35,834 nt of DNA from Clostridiaceae bacterium (GCA_009911355.1 QXXE01000041.1:1-35834), one strand, 5' to 3'. Shown: positions 23,387 to 30,892, counted from the stretch's first letter. Notes: generated by a model not told the origin, from the letters alone. Program-made: numbers and translations.

Positions 23387-23764
23387 CTAAAGTTTCATAA
23401 CCGGTTCGTATACCTCATCAAGGTATTCCTTCAATTTGTACGTTTCCCGCCCTTCGGCCTTGAGCCGTTCGTGGAACTTGCGCGTTTCAATCGCCAGCTT
23501 TATCAGCTTGAGCACGCCGACCTCCTCCGCTGTGACTTCCCGCATATCCGGCCCGACCGTCGCCCTGATTGCTTTATACAGCCAAATATCGAAGGAGGCG
23601 GGATTTTCCAGCTCATACTCCGCCCAGACCCCAGCCGCGAATTTTTTGCGGTTCAGGCGGGGCTTATTCGGCGGTAAAATGCCCTCTTCTTGAAGCCGTT
23701 TCTTCGCCGCCGCACGGCTATCCTTCTCGCGCTGCGTCATGCGCTTCGGTTTCTTTGCCGCCAT
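23387..23764 (-). CDS. Conserved phage protein, unknown function
   Basis: A 125-residue protein. The first 45 residues are very basic (MAAKKPKRMTQREKDSRAAAKKRL), followed by a helical part with FAAGVWAEYELENPASFDIWLYKAI and a charged C-terminal helix ending YLDEVYEPVMKL. No catalytic motif is visible. GGAGG lies 9 nt before the ATG. It sits between the DUF3102-type protein and SSB in the replication block. A DNA- or RNA-binding helper is plausible from its charge, but that is inference. Confidence 0.65.
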   Translation of the reverse strand: MAAKKPKRMTQREKDSRAAAKKRLQEEGILPPNKPRLNRKKFAAGVWAEYELENPASFDIWLYKAIRATVGPDMREVTAEEVGVLKLIKLAIETRKFHERLKAEGRETYKLKEYLDEVYEPVMKL

Positions 23765-23853
23765 CCGCGCTGACCTCCTCTTCCTGTCGTGACGTTGTTA
23801 CAACACTCATCCGGAAAGTCCCTGTACCAGCGGCATGTGCTGCATGTTTTCAT
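23737..23853 (-). CDS. Small Cys-rich protein (38 aa)
   Basis: MKTCSTCRWYRDFPDECCNN opens this short gene, with a CxxC pair near the start and a CC pair at about 17-18. GGGAGGAG precedes the ATG at good spacing. The C-terminal part is Gly/Arg/Gln rich and overlaps the start of the next gene by 28 nt in another frame. Similar short proteins beginning MKTCxTCRW are common in clostridial prophages. A zinc site is likely; function is unknown. The overlap suggests the last 15 residues drifted into the next gene after loss of an earlier stop. Confidence 0.6.
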   Translation of the reverse strand: MKTCSTCRWYRDFPDECCNNVTTGRGGQRGWRQRNRSA

Positions 23854-23878
23854 TTTCGGTCTCCTCCCATGCAAGGTG

Positions 23879-24931
23879 TCATTTCCCTTTCATTTTGGCA
23901 GCGCAGGAGTCGTAAAAAACGGCGATTGCGTCGCGGAATTTATACGCGGTTTCCGGCTGTTGGTTGTGCAGCTCGGCAAGGCTGTGATCAAGCTTGACCG
24001 CCAAATCCTGCACGTCGGCAAACCACAGGCTGACGCGCAGCGCGGTCGGGTTCTTGGCCTTTTCCAGCCGCTCGGCAGCGTCGGCGGCACGCTTTTCCGC
24101 CGCTTCGACCGCCGCCGCCTGCTCGGCGATTACCTCCGCGCGGATTTTTTGCAGCGTTTCCTCGTCCGGCACCACTTCCGCCTGTATGGGCTCGGCCTTT
24201 GCCGCTTCCCCGGCGGCTTTCAGCTTGCCTTCCAGCTCGGCGTACTGCGCGGCAAGCTTGGCGTACTCCTTTTCGTGCGCGGTTTCTGCCTGTGTCGAGA
24301 GCTTCCGCGCTTCCGCAAGCGCCAACTCGGCAGATTTCGCCGCCGTTTCGCTTTCCCGCACCTTTTTCTTGGCGTTTTGCAGACTGATTTCCTTCGCGTC
24401 GGCGGTGTTTTTCCACGTTTCCGCGTCGGCGCGGGCGGCTTCGGCGGCTTTCCGGGCTTCGTCGCGCTCGCGGATTACCTGCTCGAGCTCCCGCTTACTC
24501 ATTTCCGCGACCTGCTTCTCTTCGCCGTCCACTTCGTGAGAGTTTGCGACAAACTCCGCACGCTCATTTTCGGGCACTTGGAGCAGCAAAAGCGCTTTGG
24601 AAAGCCCCAAATCCGCAACCGGTTGCGGATTTGAATACTCCTTTGCAACTCGCATAAAATTCTGCGCAGAGCGTTCCGAAAACTCGACCTTTTCAGCAAG
24701 CCACGCCGACCACGCGCCGTGCGGAAGCAGCTCCTTTGCCCGCGCCAGCCGCCGCCCGATTTCCACAATGCATGCGCCTGCCTGCTGTTTGTAAACCTGA
24801 ATTTCCGCCGTCAGCGTTTCGACCTCGGAGGGCAGGTCAGCGCCGTCCGCAGCAGCGGGCAGCGCGGTTTCCGCACCCTTCCGGTTTTCAACTTCTGAGT
24901 CCGCTTTTCTATGTATTGTTCGCTCATTCAT
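23879..24931 (-). CDS. DUF3102 family protein
   Basis: A 350-residue protein starting MNERTIHRKADSEVENR, with GGAGG 8 nt before the ATG. Residues 35-140 match DUF3102: IVEIGRRLARAKELLPHGAWSAWLAEKVEFSERSAQNFMRVAKEYS. That domain resembles ParB-like helix-turn-helix segments and occurs in phages and integrative elements. Residues of about 145-285 are a long Ala/Glu/Lys coiled coil. The C-terminal 60 residues (LWFADVQDLAVKLDHSLAEL) are helical. Function is unknown; DNA binding with a long self-association rod is a fair inference. The start overlaps the PcfJ stop (ATGA). Confidence 0.8.
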   Translation of the reverse strand: MNERTIHRKADSEVENRKGAETALPAAADGADLPSEVETLTAEIQVYKQQAGACIVEIGRRLARAKELLPHGAWSAWLAEKVEFSERSAQNFMRVAKEYSNPQPVADLGLSKALLLLQVPENERAEFVANSHEVDGEEKQVAEMSKRELEQVIRERDEARKAAEAARADAETWKNTADAKEISLQNAKKKVRESETAAKSAELALAEARKLSTQAETAHEKEYAKLAAQYAELEGKLKAAGEAAKAEPIQAEVVPDEETLQKIRAEVIAEQAAAVEAAEKRAADAAERLEKAKNPTALRVSLWFADVQDLAVKLDHSLAELHNQQPETAYKFRDAIAVFYDSCAAKMKGK

Positions 24932-26484
24932 GTTGTTTTCCTCCCAAATCTGACCTCTTGCAGGTGTGCTTTCCATGCGTCAACAAATGCCTGCGCTTCC
25001 GGCTCCGCGTCGGCGTTGCGGAAGCCCCGGCACTGCCTGACCGTCAGGCTTCGCGGGTCAAGCTCGACCGTATGCCAGCTTTTCTGCGGCTCGCTGGCGC
25101 GGCGCAGCACACAGATCACCGTATTGCCGTCGGCGTGGCGCTGCGCATAGCCTGCGACGCAGTTGCACTGCTGCTCGCCCTCGCGGGTGATCTCCTGCAC
25201 CGAGTCTACGGGCCGTATCAAAAAGCCACCCTTTTTCCAGCACAGCCAGCCGTACAGATGGCGGCGGGCGCGGAACTTCCGGTTCAGCGCCATATCCTGC
25301 ACTTTACCCAGCCGCATGCTGAGCCGCTCGTGGGCGAGCGTCAAATCATCCGGCAGCACCTCGCCGCCGCCGATCTGACCCAGCTGCCGCAGGTAATCGC
25401 CATAGTCGGCGAGCGCCGCCCTGACGGCATGCCCGGAGCGCTTTGCCTGCCGCTCGATGTAGGCCCGCAGCGCCCTGCCGCCGGCCCCGTGCGCCTCCTG
25501 CGCGAGCGCTGCGGTTTCCGGGTAATCGTTCACCGCTCGTGCCCACGTCCAGCATTCCGGCGAGTTATGCACTGCGCCCTCTTTTTTCAGCCGCTGGTAG
25601 GTGATGGCCAGGGAGCAGCTTGGCTGGTTCCGCGCAAGCTCCCGCGCTTCGGCAGCGGTCATGCCGCTCAGCAGGCCGCTCGGCTTTTTCGCTTTCAGAT
25701 TGACAGCTTTTCGGAAATCCGCCCGCCATCCCACCACCAGCGCTTCCCACAGCAGGCCGGACAAACCAAATTTCCACAGGTATTCGATCATGGGGTTGCG
25801 CACATAAAAATCGAGGTATTCCGGCAGATTGTAGCCAGCGGCGGAAGCCTGTTCAAGCTGGCCGTATTCCAGGCAGGAGCCCCGGAAAAAATCACTTGAA
25901 ACCTCGCCGTAATAGGCCGGGTAATCACCGCAGCTGCGCATCGGGTTGACGTGCCAGGCGTACCCGGTCACACGCGCGCGTTTGCGCCATGCCGCCTTGT
26001 GTTCGCGCCCGAAATAAGCCATTGTATGCGACCATTTATGCGCCGCGCCGTCGTCGAAAAGGTAACGCGCGGCCTCGAACAGATACAGCGCTTCGTCGCC
26101 CGGTTCGGGGCAAAAGCTGTGCGTAGCCTGATAGGCCCGCAGCCAGATTTGCCGTCCCTCGCCGCGCTGGAATTTCCAGAATAAAATGCGGGTTCGCAGA
26201 TTTTTCCGGCGCTGCCAGCGTTTTGGCTCGACTTTTGCGCCGCATTCCGGGCAGTACTCAAGCGCGGACGGCTTGAACCCCCGGCGCTTTGGCTGGAATG
26301 CCTGCTGGTGGCAGGCGGTGCAGTAGAGCTCCCAGCAGGCGGTCTCGGGCTCGACCGGCCAGCCGGGATCAGGAAAGCCGGTGCGGTAAAACAGATAGTT
26401 GTCATCCCGCAGCACGCCGACAAGGATTTCCTCTTCCAGCGCGCCAAAATCCATCGGCGGGCAGCTGTTAAAAAGCTTGTCCAT
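24928..26484 (-). CDS. PcfJ-like protein
   Basis: A 518-residue protein. The N-terminal part has a four-cysteine zinc site (C55, C58, C78, C81: YCTAC and YCPECG). The C-terminal part, from about residue 425, shows the PcfJ signature: QQCNCVAGYAQRHADGNTVICVLRR, WHTVELDPRSLTVRQCRGFRN, then FVDAWKAHL. PcfJ was named on the conjugative plasmid pCF10 and is widespread in mobile elements; its biochemical role is not established. It lies directly beside a PcfK-like gene, as usual. It may process or bind DNA in replication, but that is inference. Confidence 0.8.
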   Translation of the reverse strand: MDKLFNSCPPMDFGALEEEILVGVLRDDNYLFYRTGFPDPGWPVEPETACWELYCTACHQQAFQPKRRGFKPSALEYCPECGAKVEPKRWQRRKNLRTRILFWKFQRGEGRQIWLRAYQATHSFCPEPGDEALYLFEAARYLFDDGAAHKWSHTMAYFGREHKAAWRKRARVTGYAWHVNPMRSCGDYPAYYGEVSSDFFRGSCLEYGQLEQASAAGYNLPEYLDFYVRNPMIEYLWKFGLSGLLWEALVVGWRADFRKAVNLKAKKPSGLLSGMTAAEARELARNQPSCSLAITYQRLKKEGAVHNSPECWTWARAVNDYPETAALAQEAHGAGGRALRAYIERQAKRSGHAVRAALADYGDYLRQLGQIGGGEVLPDDLTLAHERLSMRLGKVQDMALNRKFRARRHLYGWLCWKKGGFLIRPVDSVQEITREGEQQCNCVAGYAQRHADGNTVICVLRRASEPQKSWHTVELDPRSLTVRQCRGFRNADAEPEAQAFVDAWKAHLQEVRFGRKTT

Positions 26485-26494
26485 TTATGACACC

Positions 26495-26860
26495 TCACAG
26501 CAGGCTCATCAGGTCGAGCGGCGCAGCGGGCGCGGAGGGCTGCGCCGCCGTCTCCGTACTGCCGCCGCCCAGCCATTCAACCGGAATTTTGTAGTATTCC
26601 AGCACGACCTTTACCACCTCATTTTCCGGGTCGGCCCCGAACACCGCACAGCCCCAGAAGCCGTCCGACTGGTGCTTTTTCGCGTGCGCTTTCAGCGCCT
26701 GCCAGCAGCCGTCCAGCGACAGCTCCGGGTTTGCCAAATCCTGCTCGATGAGCGCCGCCGCCCGTGGGCTTGCCGCGCAGATTTCGCGCAGCAGCTTGCC
26801 AACCACACGGGCATTCCCTTTTGCTTTCCGGATTGCTTTTTCCAATACTTCCACTGTCAT
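26495..26860 (-). CDS. PcfK-like protein
   Basis: A 121-residue protein starting MTVEVLEKAIRKAKGN. The segment SLDGCWQALKAHAKKHQSDGFWGCAVFGADPENEVVKVVLEYYKIP is the core of the PcfK family, here with the EYYK motif ending the domain. A Pro/Ala-rich tail follows to LDLMSLL, which may be a short partner-binding peptide. It lies just upstream of pcfJ-like, the same pairing seen on plasmids. Function in phages is unknown. Confidence 0.75.
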   Translation of the reverse strand: MTVEVLEKAIRKAKGNARVVGKLLREICAASPRAAALIEQDLANPELSLDGCWQALKAHAKKHQSDGFWGCAVFGADPENEVVKVVLEYYKIPVEWLGGGSTETAAQPSAPAAPLDLMSLL

Positions 26861-26872
26861 TCCCCTTTCTTC

Positions 26873-28240
26873 TCATGCCTGTGCAGTTTGCTTGCTGTCA
26901 CACAGCGAGACCTGATGTTGCTGCCCCGGATCAGCAAGCCCCAGCTCCACGTCGCCCGCAGGCTGCTCCGGCGCTTCGTAGTAGCCCCTCCACTGCTCGG
27001 AAAAGGTTTGGATATCGCCGTTAAACCAGAGCTTGATCTTGCCGGTCTTGCCGTTTTTGTTCTTAGCAATCTTCAAAAAACGCCGGTTCTTGGCGTCCCG
27101 CTGTTCCTGCGGGCTCTCCAACGGGTTAAAGGGCGGACGATAAAGCAGCATGGCCGCGTCTGCGTCCTGTTCCAGCTGCCCAGACGAGCGCAGGTGAGTT
27201 AGCGACGGCTCGGTATTATCCTCAATGCGCGACAGCTGCGACAGTGCGATTACCGTCAGCCGGTAGCGCTTGCAGAGCGTTTGCAGCGAACGGCTGATCT
27301 CGGTCACCCGCTCATATTCGCTCAAACGCCCGTTTTTGTGCGCGATCAGCTGCAAATAATCAATAATCACCACTTCTGCACCGTGTCGGAGTGCCTGTGC
27401 CCGCACGTTCTCAACCGTCATACCCGACGCTTCGATCAGCCGGAACGGGCGGTTCATCAGCCGTTTTTTTGCTGATATCAGGTTTTTCATCGACGCTTCA
27501 TCGGCGATTCCGCCCTGGTTGATTGCCGCAAACGACACCAGTGACTGGGCGCTCATAATGCGGTCAGCGGCTTTTTCCTCGTCGGTCTCGTAGGAGAAAA
27601 AGTCCACCTTTTTACCCAGCTTTGCAAAGTGCAGCCCGAGCTGGAGGGCAAGCGCCGTCTTGCCCACCGATGGCCGCGCCGCGAGCAGCACATACGCGCC
27701 CATCCCGCAGAACAGGTGCCGGTTGAGCTGCGGGAAGCCCCAGTCAAGGTATTCGCGCGGCTCTCCCTGCCGGGTGAAAAACCGGGTCAGCAGCTCGGTC
27801 ATCGTGTAATCCCGCCTTTGCCCGCCAGTGTCCGACAGCGCGTCCAGCAGCTGCTCGGCCTGCTCTTGCAGCTGCCCGGGGTCGGCCTCGACCGCTGCGC
27901 CGCCTGCGATTTCCGACGCGAGCCGCTGCACCCGCAGCAGCATCGACTGCCGCCGCAGCGCGTCCAGATAGCCCCGCCAGTGTGCCGCCGTCGGCGTGAC
28001 CTCTTCGATCTCGCGCACAAACCGCCGGTATGCCTCGCCCGCCCGCGCCGCGACGGTGATCGGGTCGACCGGACTGTCCTCCTCCCAGAGCGCACGCGCC
28101 GCGTTGAAAACAGTGCGGCAGTCCGGGCTTTGGAAATCTTCATCGGTCAGCGCGAGCATAATTTCGGCGGCGCAGCCCGGCGCGTCCACCAGCAGCGAGC
28201 CCAACAGCCCGACCTCCGCATCACGGTAAATTTGCGTCAC
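26873..28240 (-). CDS. Replicative DNA helicase, DnaB family
   Basis: A 455-residue helicase. The start is the GTG giving MTQIYRDAEVGLLGSLL, overlapping the stop of the initiator gene (GTGA); a longer open frame upstream has no support. The N-terminal domain (1-110) is the DnaB primase-binding part. Walker A is ARPSVGKT at about 188-195 and Walker B VVIIDYLQLI at about 289-298. An arginine finger and RSSGQLEQDADAAMLLYRPP motif near 365-385 close the RecA-like domain. It unwinds phage DNA at the fork. Position right after an initiator gene with origin repeats matches lambda O-P order. Confidence 0.95.
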   Translation of the reverse strand: MTQIYRDAEVGLLGSLLVDAPGCAAEIMLALTDEDFQSPDCRTVFNAARALWEEDSPVDPITVAARAGEAYRRFVREIEEVTPTAAHWRGYLDALRRQSMLLRVQRLASEIAGGAAVEADPGQLQEQAEQLLDALSDTGGQRRDYTMTELLTRFFTRQGEPREYLDWGFPQLNRHLFCGMGAYVLLAARPSVGKTALALQLGLHFAKLGKKVDFFSYETDEEKAADRIMSAQSLVSFAAINQGGIADEASMKNLISAKKRLMNRPFRLIEASGMTVENVRAQALRHGAEVVIIDYLQLIAHKNGRLSEYERVTEISRSLQTLCKRYRLTVIALSQLSRIEDNTEPSLTHLRSSGQLEQDADAAMLLYRPPFNPLESPQEQRDAKNRRFLKIAKNKNGKTGKIKLWFNGDIQTFSEQWRGYYEAPEQPAGDVELGLADPGQQHQVSLCDSKQTAQA

Positions 28241-28974
28241 TCCCAAATCTCGTCGTCCCCTTCCTGTGGTTTTTGCGGCGCTACCTCGCTGCGGAGCGGA
28301 TAGACCGTGTCCCAGCACCGCAAAATCGCCGTCTCTAGCATTGCGATTTTCACCTCTCTGCTGCCGCGCGAAAGCTTGTCCAGCCTGCCCAGCAGCAGTT
28401 TTTTCGACCGTTCTACCATTGGCTTTTTCCTGCGGTTGCGCAGCGCCTCGAAATCCCGCAGCGCCTGCAAAAGCTCCCCGTCGTCGCCCGCATATCTCTG
28501 CCAGCAGTCCGTCGATTCCTCCGGCCCCTTTTTGGGGGCTACAGGGGTATTTATTCTTTCTTGTAATATTCTCCTTTTATATACACCCGATTTTTCGGGG
28601 GAGGGTGCCCCGATTTTTCGGGGGAGGTCTCCGGAATTTTCGGGGGAGGTGCCCCGATTTTTCGGGGGAGGGTCTGCGGCTTCCGTATCTTCCGCAGGAA
28701 GGAAGATATTCCGTCCCAAAACCTGCCCCTTTTCATCTCTTATAACTTCAACTTTTATGTACCCGCTTGCGGACAACTGCCCCACCAGCTCAGTAATGGT
28801 TTTCTTGCTGACTCCGTAAAGTTCCGAAAAATAATCGTTTTGGGCTGTGCAGCAGCCATTTGCATTGCATAACGAGGTAATTTCGGCGTACAATAGCTTT
28901 GCATTGGGCCGAAGCCGCTGGTCATAGCGTACCGACGCGGGCAGGACTGCATAGTAATTTGGGCGATCATTCAT
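28237..28974 (-). CDS. Replication initiator with winged-helix domain
   Basis: A 245-residue protein. Residues 1-90 form a helix-turn-helix or winged-helix domain: YYAVLPASVRYDQRLRPNAKLLYAEITSL, then FSELYGVSKKTITELVGQLSASGYIKVE. Residues 100-135 are Pro/Lys/Gly/Ser rich, and that DNA carries the origin iterons. The C-terminal half is helical and charged, with QALRDFEALRNRRKKPMVERSKKLLLGRL, possibly helicase loading. GAAAGGACGG lies before the ATG. It should bind the repeats inside its own gene and bring in the DnaB-type helicase encoded next. Confidence 0.82.
   Translation of the reverse strand: MNDRPNYYAVLPASVRYDQRLRPNAKLLYAEITSLCNANGCCTAQNDYFSELYGVSKKTITELVGQLSASGYIKVEVIRDEKGQVLGRNIFLPAEDTEAADPPPKNRGTSPENSGDLPRKIGAPSPEKSGVYKRRILQERINTPVAPKKGPEESTDCWQRYAGDDGELLQALRDFEALRNRRKKPMVERSKKLLLGRLDKLSRGSREVKIAMLETAILRCWDTVYPLRSEVAPQKPQEGDDEIWE
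28543..28671. other. Replication origin: four iterons plus A+T-rich stretch
   Basis: Four direct repeats of CCCGATTTTTCGGGGGAGG start at 28586, 28609, 28631 and 28653; the third is a variant. The step is 22-23 bp, about two helical turns. Each unit contains an inverted CCCGA/TCGGG. Directly beside them, at about 28543-28585, lies a run that is strikingly A+T rich in this G+C-rich phage. Iterons plus a melting region inside an initiator gene is the lambda origin plan. Confidence 0.82.
28586..28671. repeat. Origin iterons
   Basis: Four 19-bp units, three identical and one diverged at the second position of the motif (28631-28649). They encode PPKNRG, SPENSG, PRKIG and SPEKSG in the linker of the initiator protein, so the repeats are read as protein without harm. 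Confidence 0.85.
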
Positions 28975-29019
28975 ATGTAACCGTCCTTTCTGATTTTTCC
29001 AAGGTTTACCCGTCGCCAG

Positions 29020-29244
29020 TCACAGAACGCCCTCCCAGGGCACGCTTTTGAGCCGCTCGCTTTCCGCGTCCAGGGTCGCCGCAATGCCTGCCGACACGCT
29101 GCTGATCTGCCGCAGCACGCGTGACAAATTGCGGTACCGGCGGGTCAGCCCGAGCGCGTTCAGCTCGCCCGAGGATACGTCGCGCAGCTGCATTTGGAGC
29201 ATGTTAAACAGCTCGCCCAAGTATGCGATTTTAGCAATATTCAT
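29020..29244 (-). CDS. Small helical phage protein, unknown
   Basis: A 74-residue protein starting MNIAKIAYLGELFNMLQ, with GGAGGCAAACC before the ATG. Two or three amphipathic helices are expected (NMLQMQLRDVSSGELNAL, LTRRYRNLSRVLRQISSV, AATLDAESERLKSV). There are no cysteines or membrane segments. It precedes the initiator gene in the early operon. Function not recognised. Confidence 0.62.
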   Translation of the reverse strand: MNIAKIAYLGELFNMLQMQLRDVSSGELNALGLTRRYRNLSRVLRQISSVSAGIAATLDAESERLKSVPWEGVL

Positions 29245-29335
29245 GGTTTGCCTCCGTCTTTCCGGTAAAATCAAATTTAGCTTGCATTTTGACGTCCCTT
29301 CCGATATAATAGTGCTGTGTTAATCTTGCTTGCGC

Positions 29336-29542
29336 TCATTCCGGATTGCCGTCCGGGTGGGCGCTTTCTTCGTCCGGTGGGGGGGCGTCTTCCGACAGCC
29401 ATGCGGCGATGCAGTCGCGGTACGAAGCAACGCCGCAAATCACGTGCATGCGCGGGCAGAACGACCGCTCGTTCCTGTTTTTCAGCAGCGCGGCAAGCTC
29501 CTTTGGGGTGCCGCACGCCTGGATTCTTTCAAACCATGTCAC
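29336..29542 (-). CDS. Small phage protein, Cys-containing (68 aa)
   Basis: The GTG start gives MTWFERIQACGTPKELAALL, with AAAGGGGG about 8 nt upstream, and lies inside the end of the preceding gene. The pattern MTWxERxxAC and later CPRMHVICGVASYRDCIAAWL recurs in short early proteins of clostridial siphophages; the cysteines could hold a metal. The C-terminus is Pro/Asp/Glu-rich and disordered. Function is unknown. Confidence 0.62.
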   Translation of the reverse strand: MTWFERIQACGTPKELAALLKNRNERSFCPRMHVICGVASYRDCIAAWLSEDAPPPDEESAHPDGNPE

Positions 29543-29780
29543 GGCGTTTGCCCCCTTTCCGCTCCAAGCCCGCCAGCCAGTCGGCGAACGCTGCCAGCAG
29601 CCCCGCCGCGTACAGCACCGCACCAGCCCCGCCCGCAGGCGGTGAAAGGGAGTCCAGAGGGGCTAGCCCCTCTGGCGCTCGCCGCGCAGGCGCGGGGTCT
29701 GGGGCAGGGCCCCGGCGTAAACCGCAGCGCAGACGAAGCAGCTGCTCCGCGAGCAGGTCGCGGATTTCCTGATTGCTCAT
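29529..29780 (-). CDS. Small phage protein interrupted by a palindromic repeat
   Basis: An 83-residue protein starting MSNQEIRDLLAEQLLRLRCGL; the ATG overlaps the TGA of the preceding gene and AAGGGGG lies about 10 nt upstream. The ends look like normal helices (LLAAFADWLAGLERK at the C-terminus). The middle, PAPDPAPARRAPEGLAPLDSLSPPAGG, is encoded by a G+C-rich palindromic element, which seems to have inserted in frame. Function is unknown. Confidence 0.55.
   Translation of the reverse strand: MSNQEIRDLLAEQLLRLRCGLRRGPAPDPAPARRAPEGLAPLDSLSPPAGGAGAVLYAAGLLAAFADWLAGLERKGGKRRDMV
29640..29716. repeat. REP-like palindromic element inside a gene
   Basis: A perfect 22-bp palindrome (29654-29675; arms CCAGAGGGGC and GCCCCTCTGG around TA) is followed by GCCGCGCAGGCGCGGGG and a second hairpin GGGGC-AGG-GCCCC. 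Such paired hairpins around GGTCTGGGGC resemble dispersed palindromic repeats of G+C-rich clostridia. It lies within a coding region and keeps the frame open. Confidence 0.6.
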
Positions 29781-29947
29781 GCCGTGCAGCCCCCTTCCGC
29801 GGCGCACACGCCGTCGGCAAGCGCCGCCGCCCGGTCTGCCAGCTTCAGCAGCATCTCAGCGCGGCAGCTGTCGCAAAACGACTCGTCCCGCAGCAGCTCC
29901 ACCAGATACCCGAGCTCGCAGCCCGCATTATTCAGTTTTTCGCTCAT
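29777..29947 (-). CDS. Small Cys-containing phage protein (56 aa)
   Basis: MSEKLNNAGCELGYLVELLRDESFCDSC opens this 56-residue protein. AGGAGG lies 11 nt before the ATG. It has five cysteines, including a FCDSC pair, and a helical Ala-rich C-terminus. The stop overlaps the next gene's ATG (ATGA). Function is unknown. Confidence 0.62.
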   Translation of the reverse strand: MSEKLNNAGCELGYLVELLRDESFCDSCRAEMLLKLADRAAALADGVCAAEGGCTA

Positions 29948-29971
29948 GTTTTTATGTACCTCCTGTCATCC

Positions 29972-30154
29972 TTATCCTGCGCTTGCCTGCTTTGCCCGCC
30001 GCAGCCAATCCCGCCGCAGTACCGGGCGCGCCGCGTCTTCTAGCTGTTTCACCCTCCGTGCAACTTCCTCGGGCGTGATGCCGTCGAGCGACGAATACAG
30101 GATCGTATACTCAACCGGCCTGCCGTGGATCGTGAGTTTTCTGGTGATGTCCAT
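29972..30154 (-). CDS. Small basic phage protein (60 aa)
   Basis: The ATG of MDITRKLTIHGRPVEYTILYS is preceded by AAGGAGACGATT; the open frame upstream is not supported. The product starts with a beta hairpin and ends with a basic helix (EEVARRVKQLEDAARPVLRRDWLRRAKQ). It follows the lipoprotein gene in the leftward early operon. I do not recognise a function; the basic helix would suit nucleic-acid binding. Confidence 0.6.
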   Translation of the reverse strand: MDITRKLTIHGRPVEYTILYSSLDGITPEEVARRVKQLEDAARPVLRRDWLRRAKQASAG

Positions 30155-30183
30155 AATCGTCTCCTTCCTTTTGGAATCTGGTC

Positions 30184-30582
30184 TCAATCGTTTGCAGTAA
30201 TCGTGAACGGCACGATCATCTCGGGCAAAAAATTCACTTCATAGTGATATTTATCTACAAACGCGCCACTCACATCCTCCACCGTATATGTGACCCATGC
30301 ATTCAGATAAATATAGTGCTTGCGGTATATGCCATTTTCGATCTCGACCGTAACGACAAGCTCGTTGCTGGAATTGTTGGAGATTGCAAAGTTCCCGACG
30401 ACTTCCAACAGCGGCTTGTCAGTGCGGGTATTGATTGCCACCAGCCGCCGTGTGACATTGAAGTTATCCGCTTCTTTTGAGAGATTTGCAGAAACCCGGT
30501 CTGACTGCCTGCAACCGCTCAGGCCACCCGCCAGAAGTGCAGCAGCGCACATCGATGCGGCTATTTTCTGTTTGAGTTTCAT
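30184..30582 (-). CDS. Beta-sandwich lipoprotein of early region
   Basis: A 132-residue lipoprotein. A signal peptide with positive start MKLKQKIAAS, hydrophobic core, and lipobox LSGC (C24) directs it to the outer face of the membrane. The mature part is beta rich, with VTRRLVAINTRTDKPLLEVVGNFAISNNSSNELVVTVE and a conserved-looking end YHYEVNFLPEMIVPFTI. AGGAGGAATCT precedes the ATG. Proteins of this type are common in the early or lysogeny region of clostridial phages. A role at the cell surface, such as blocking superinfection, is an inference. Confidence 0.82.
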   Translation of the reverse strand: MKLKQKIAASMCAAALLAGGLSGCRQSDRVSANLSKEADNFNVTRRLVAINTRTDKPLLEVVGNFAISNNSSNELVVTVEIENGIYRKHYIYLNAWVTYTVEDVSGAFVDKYHYEVNFLPEMIVPFTITAND

Positions 30583-30772
30583 AGATTCCTCCTGTTTTTA
30601 TGTTCGGCAGGGCCAGCTTTCATCTGACCGCATTTTGAAATTACCTCAATATTCTTCCGCTCCGAAGCTTCAACGCGCCTCCACCGCTGTCGCAGTTTCG
30701 TTTACGGAATCATCTTCATCGCAATCGCTAAAAGGGCAACCGCGATTGAAATCAGGCTTACAATCAGAAAGT
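30583..30772. other. Short spacer between lipoprotein and 39-aa gene
   Basis: No supported long gene. It holds a hydrophobic 24-codon frame reading VDFLIVSLISIAVALLAIAM, listed separately, and no clear promoter or terminator. Confidence 0.5.
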
Positions 30773-30776
30773 CTAC
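30702..30776 (-). CDS. Putative membrane micropeptide (24 aa), non-standard start
   Basis: A frame that reads VDFLIVSLISIAVALLAIAM and ends KMIP* overlaps the stop of the 39-aa gene. It is one clean membrane helix with a short polar tail. GAGGG lies 9 nt before the first codon, GTA, which is not a normal start. Either an original GTG or ATG has been lost or the frame is unused. Such small hydrophobic peptides include type I toxins and holin-like proteins, but no antitoxin RNA can be shown. Confidence 0.28.
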   Translation of the reverse strand, partial: VDFLIVSLISIAVALLAIAMKMIP

Positions 30777-30892
30777 ACTGCTCTTCCCTCACTGCCAAGC
30801 TGATAGCGATCTATTTCCACTGTTTGCCGTCCTTGCACCGCTAATACAAGGGCGGCGATTTCAGCTGGCGCGCCTTTAATAATTACCTCCAC
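30773..30892 (-). CDS. Small conserved phage protein (39 aa)
   Basis: A GTG start gives MEVIIKGAPAEIAALVLAVQGRQTVEID. It is preceded by GGAAGGGGGTGGAAGAT, of which GGAAGG belongs to the 30-bp hairpin element. Short proteins with the pattern of a strand, APAEIAALVLxxQ helix and Gln/Arg end occur in clostridial phages. Function is unknown. It would be translated from the same leftward early transcript. Confidence 0.55.
   Translation of the reverse strand: MEVIIKGAPAEIAALVLAVQGRQTVEIDRYQLGSEGRAV

Noticed and set aside
28266..28819. CRISPR-like reading of the regularly spaced CCCGATTTTTCGGGGG repeats
   Set aside because: Units are adjacent at 22-23 bp with only 3-4 bp between them and lie in a coding gene; they are iterons, not repeats with unique spacers.
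29277..29335. 18-20 codon frames (MQAKFDFTGK and MSASKINTALL) before the 74-aa gene
   Set aside because: Very short; one has a GGAAGGGA site but no conserved feature, so a leader peptide cannot be claimed.
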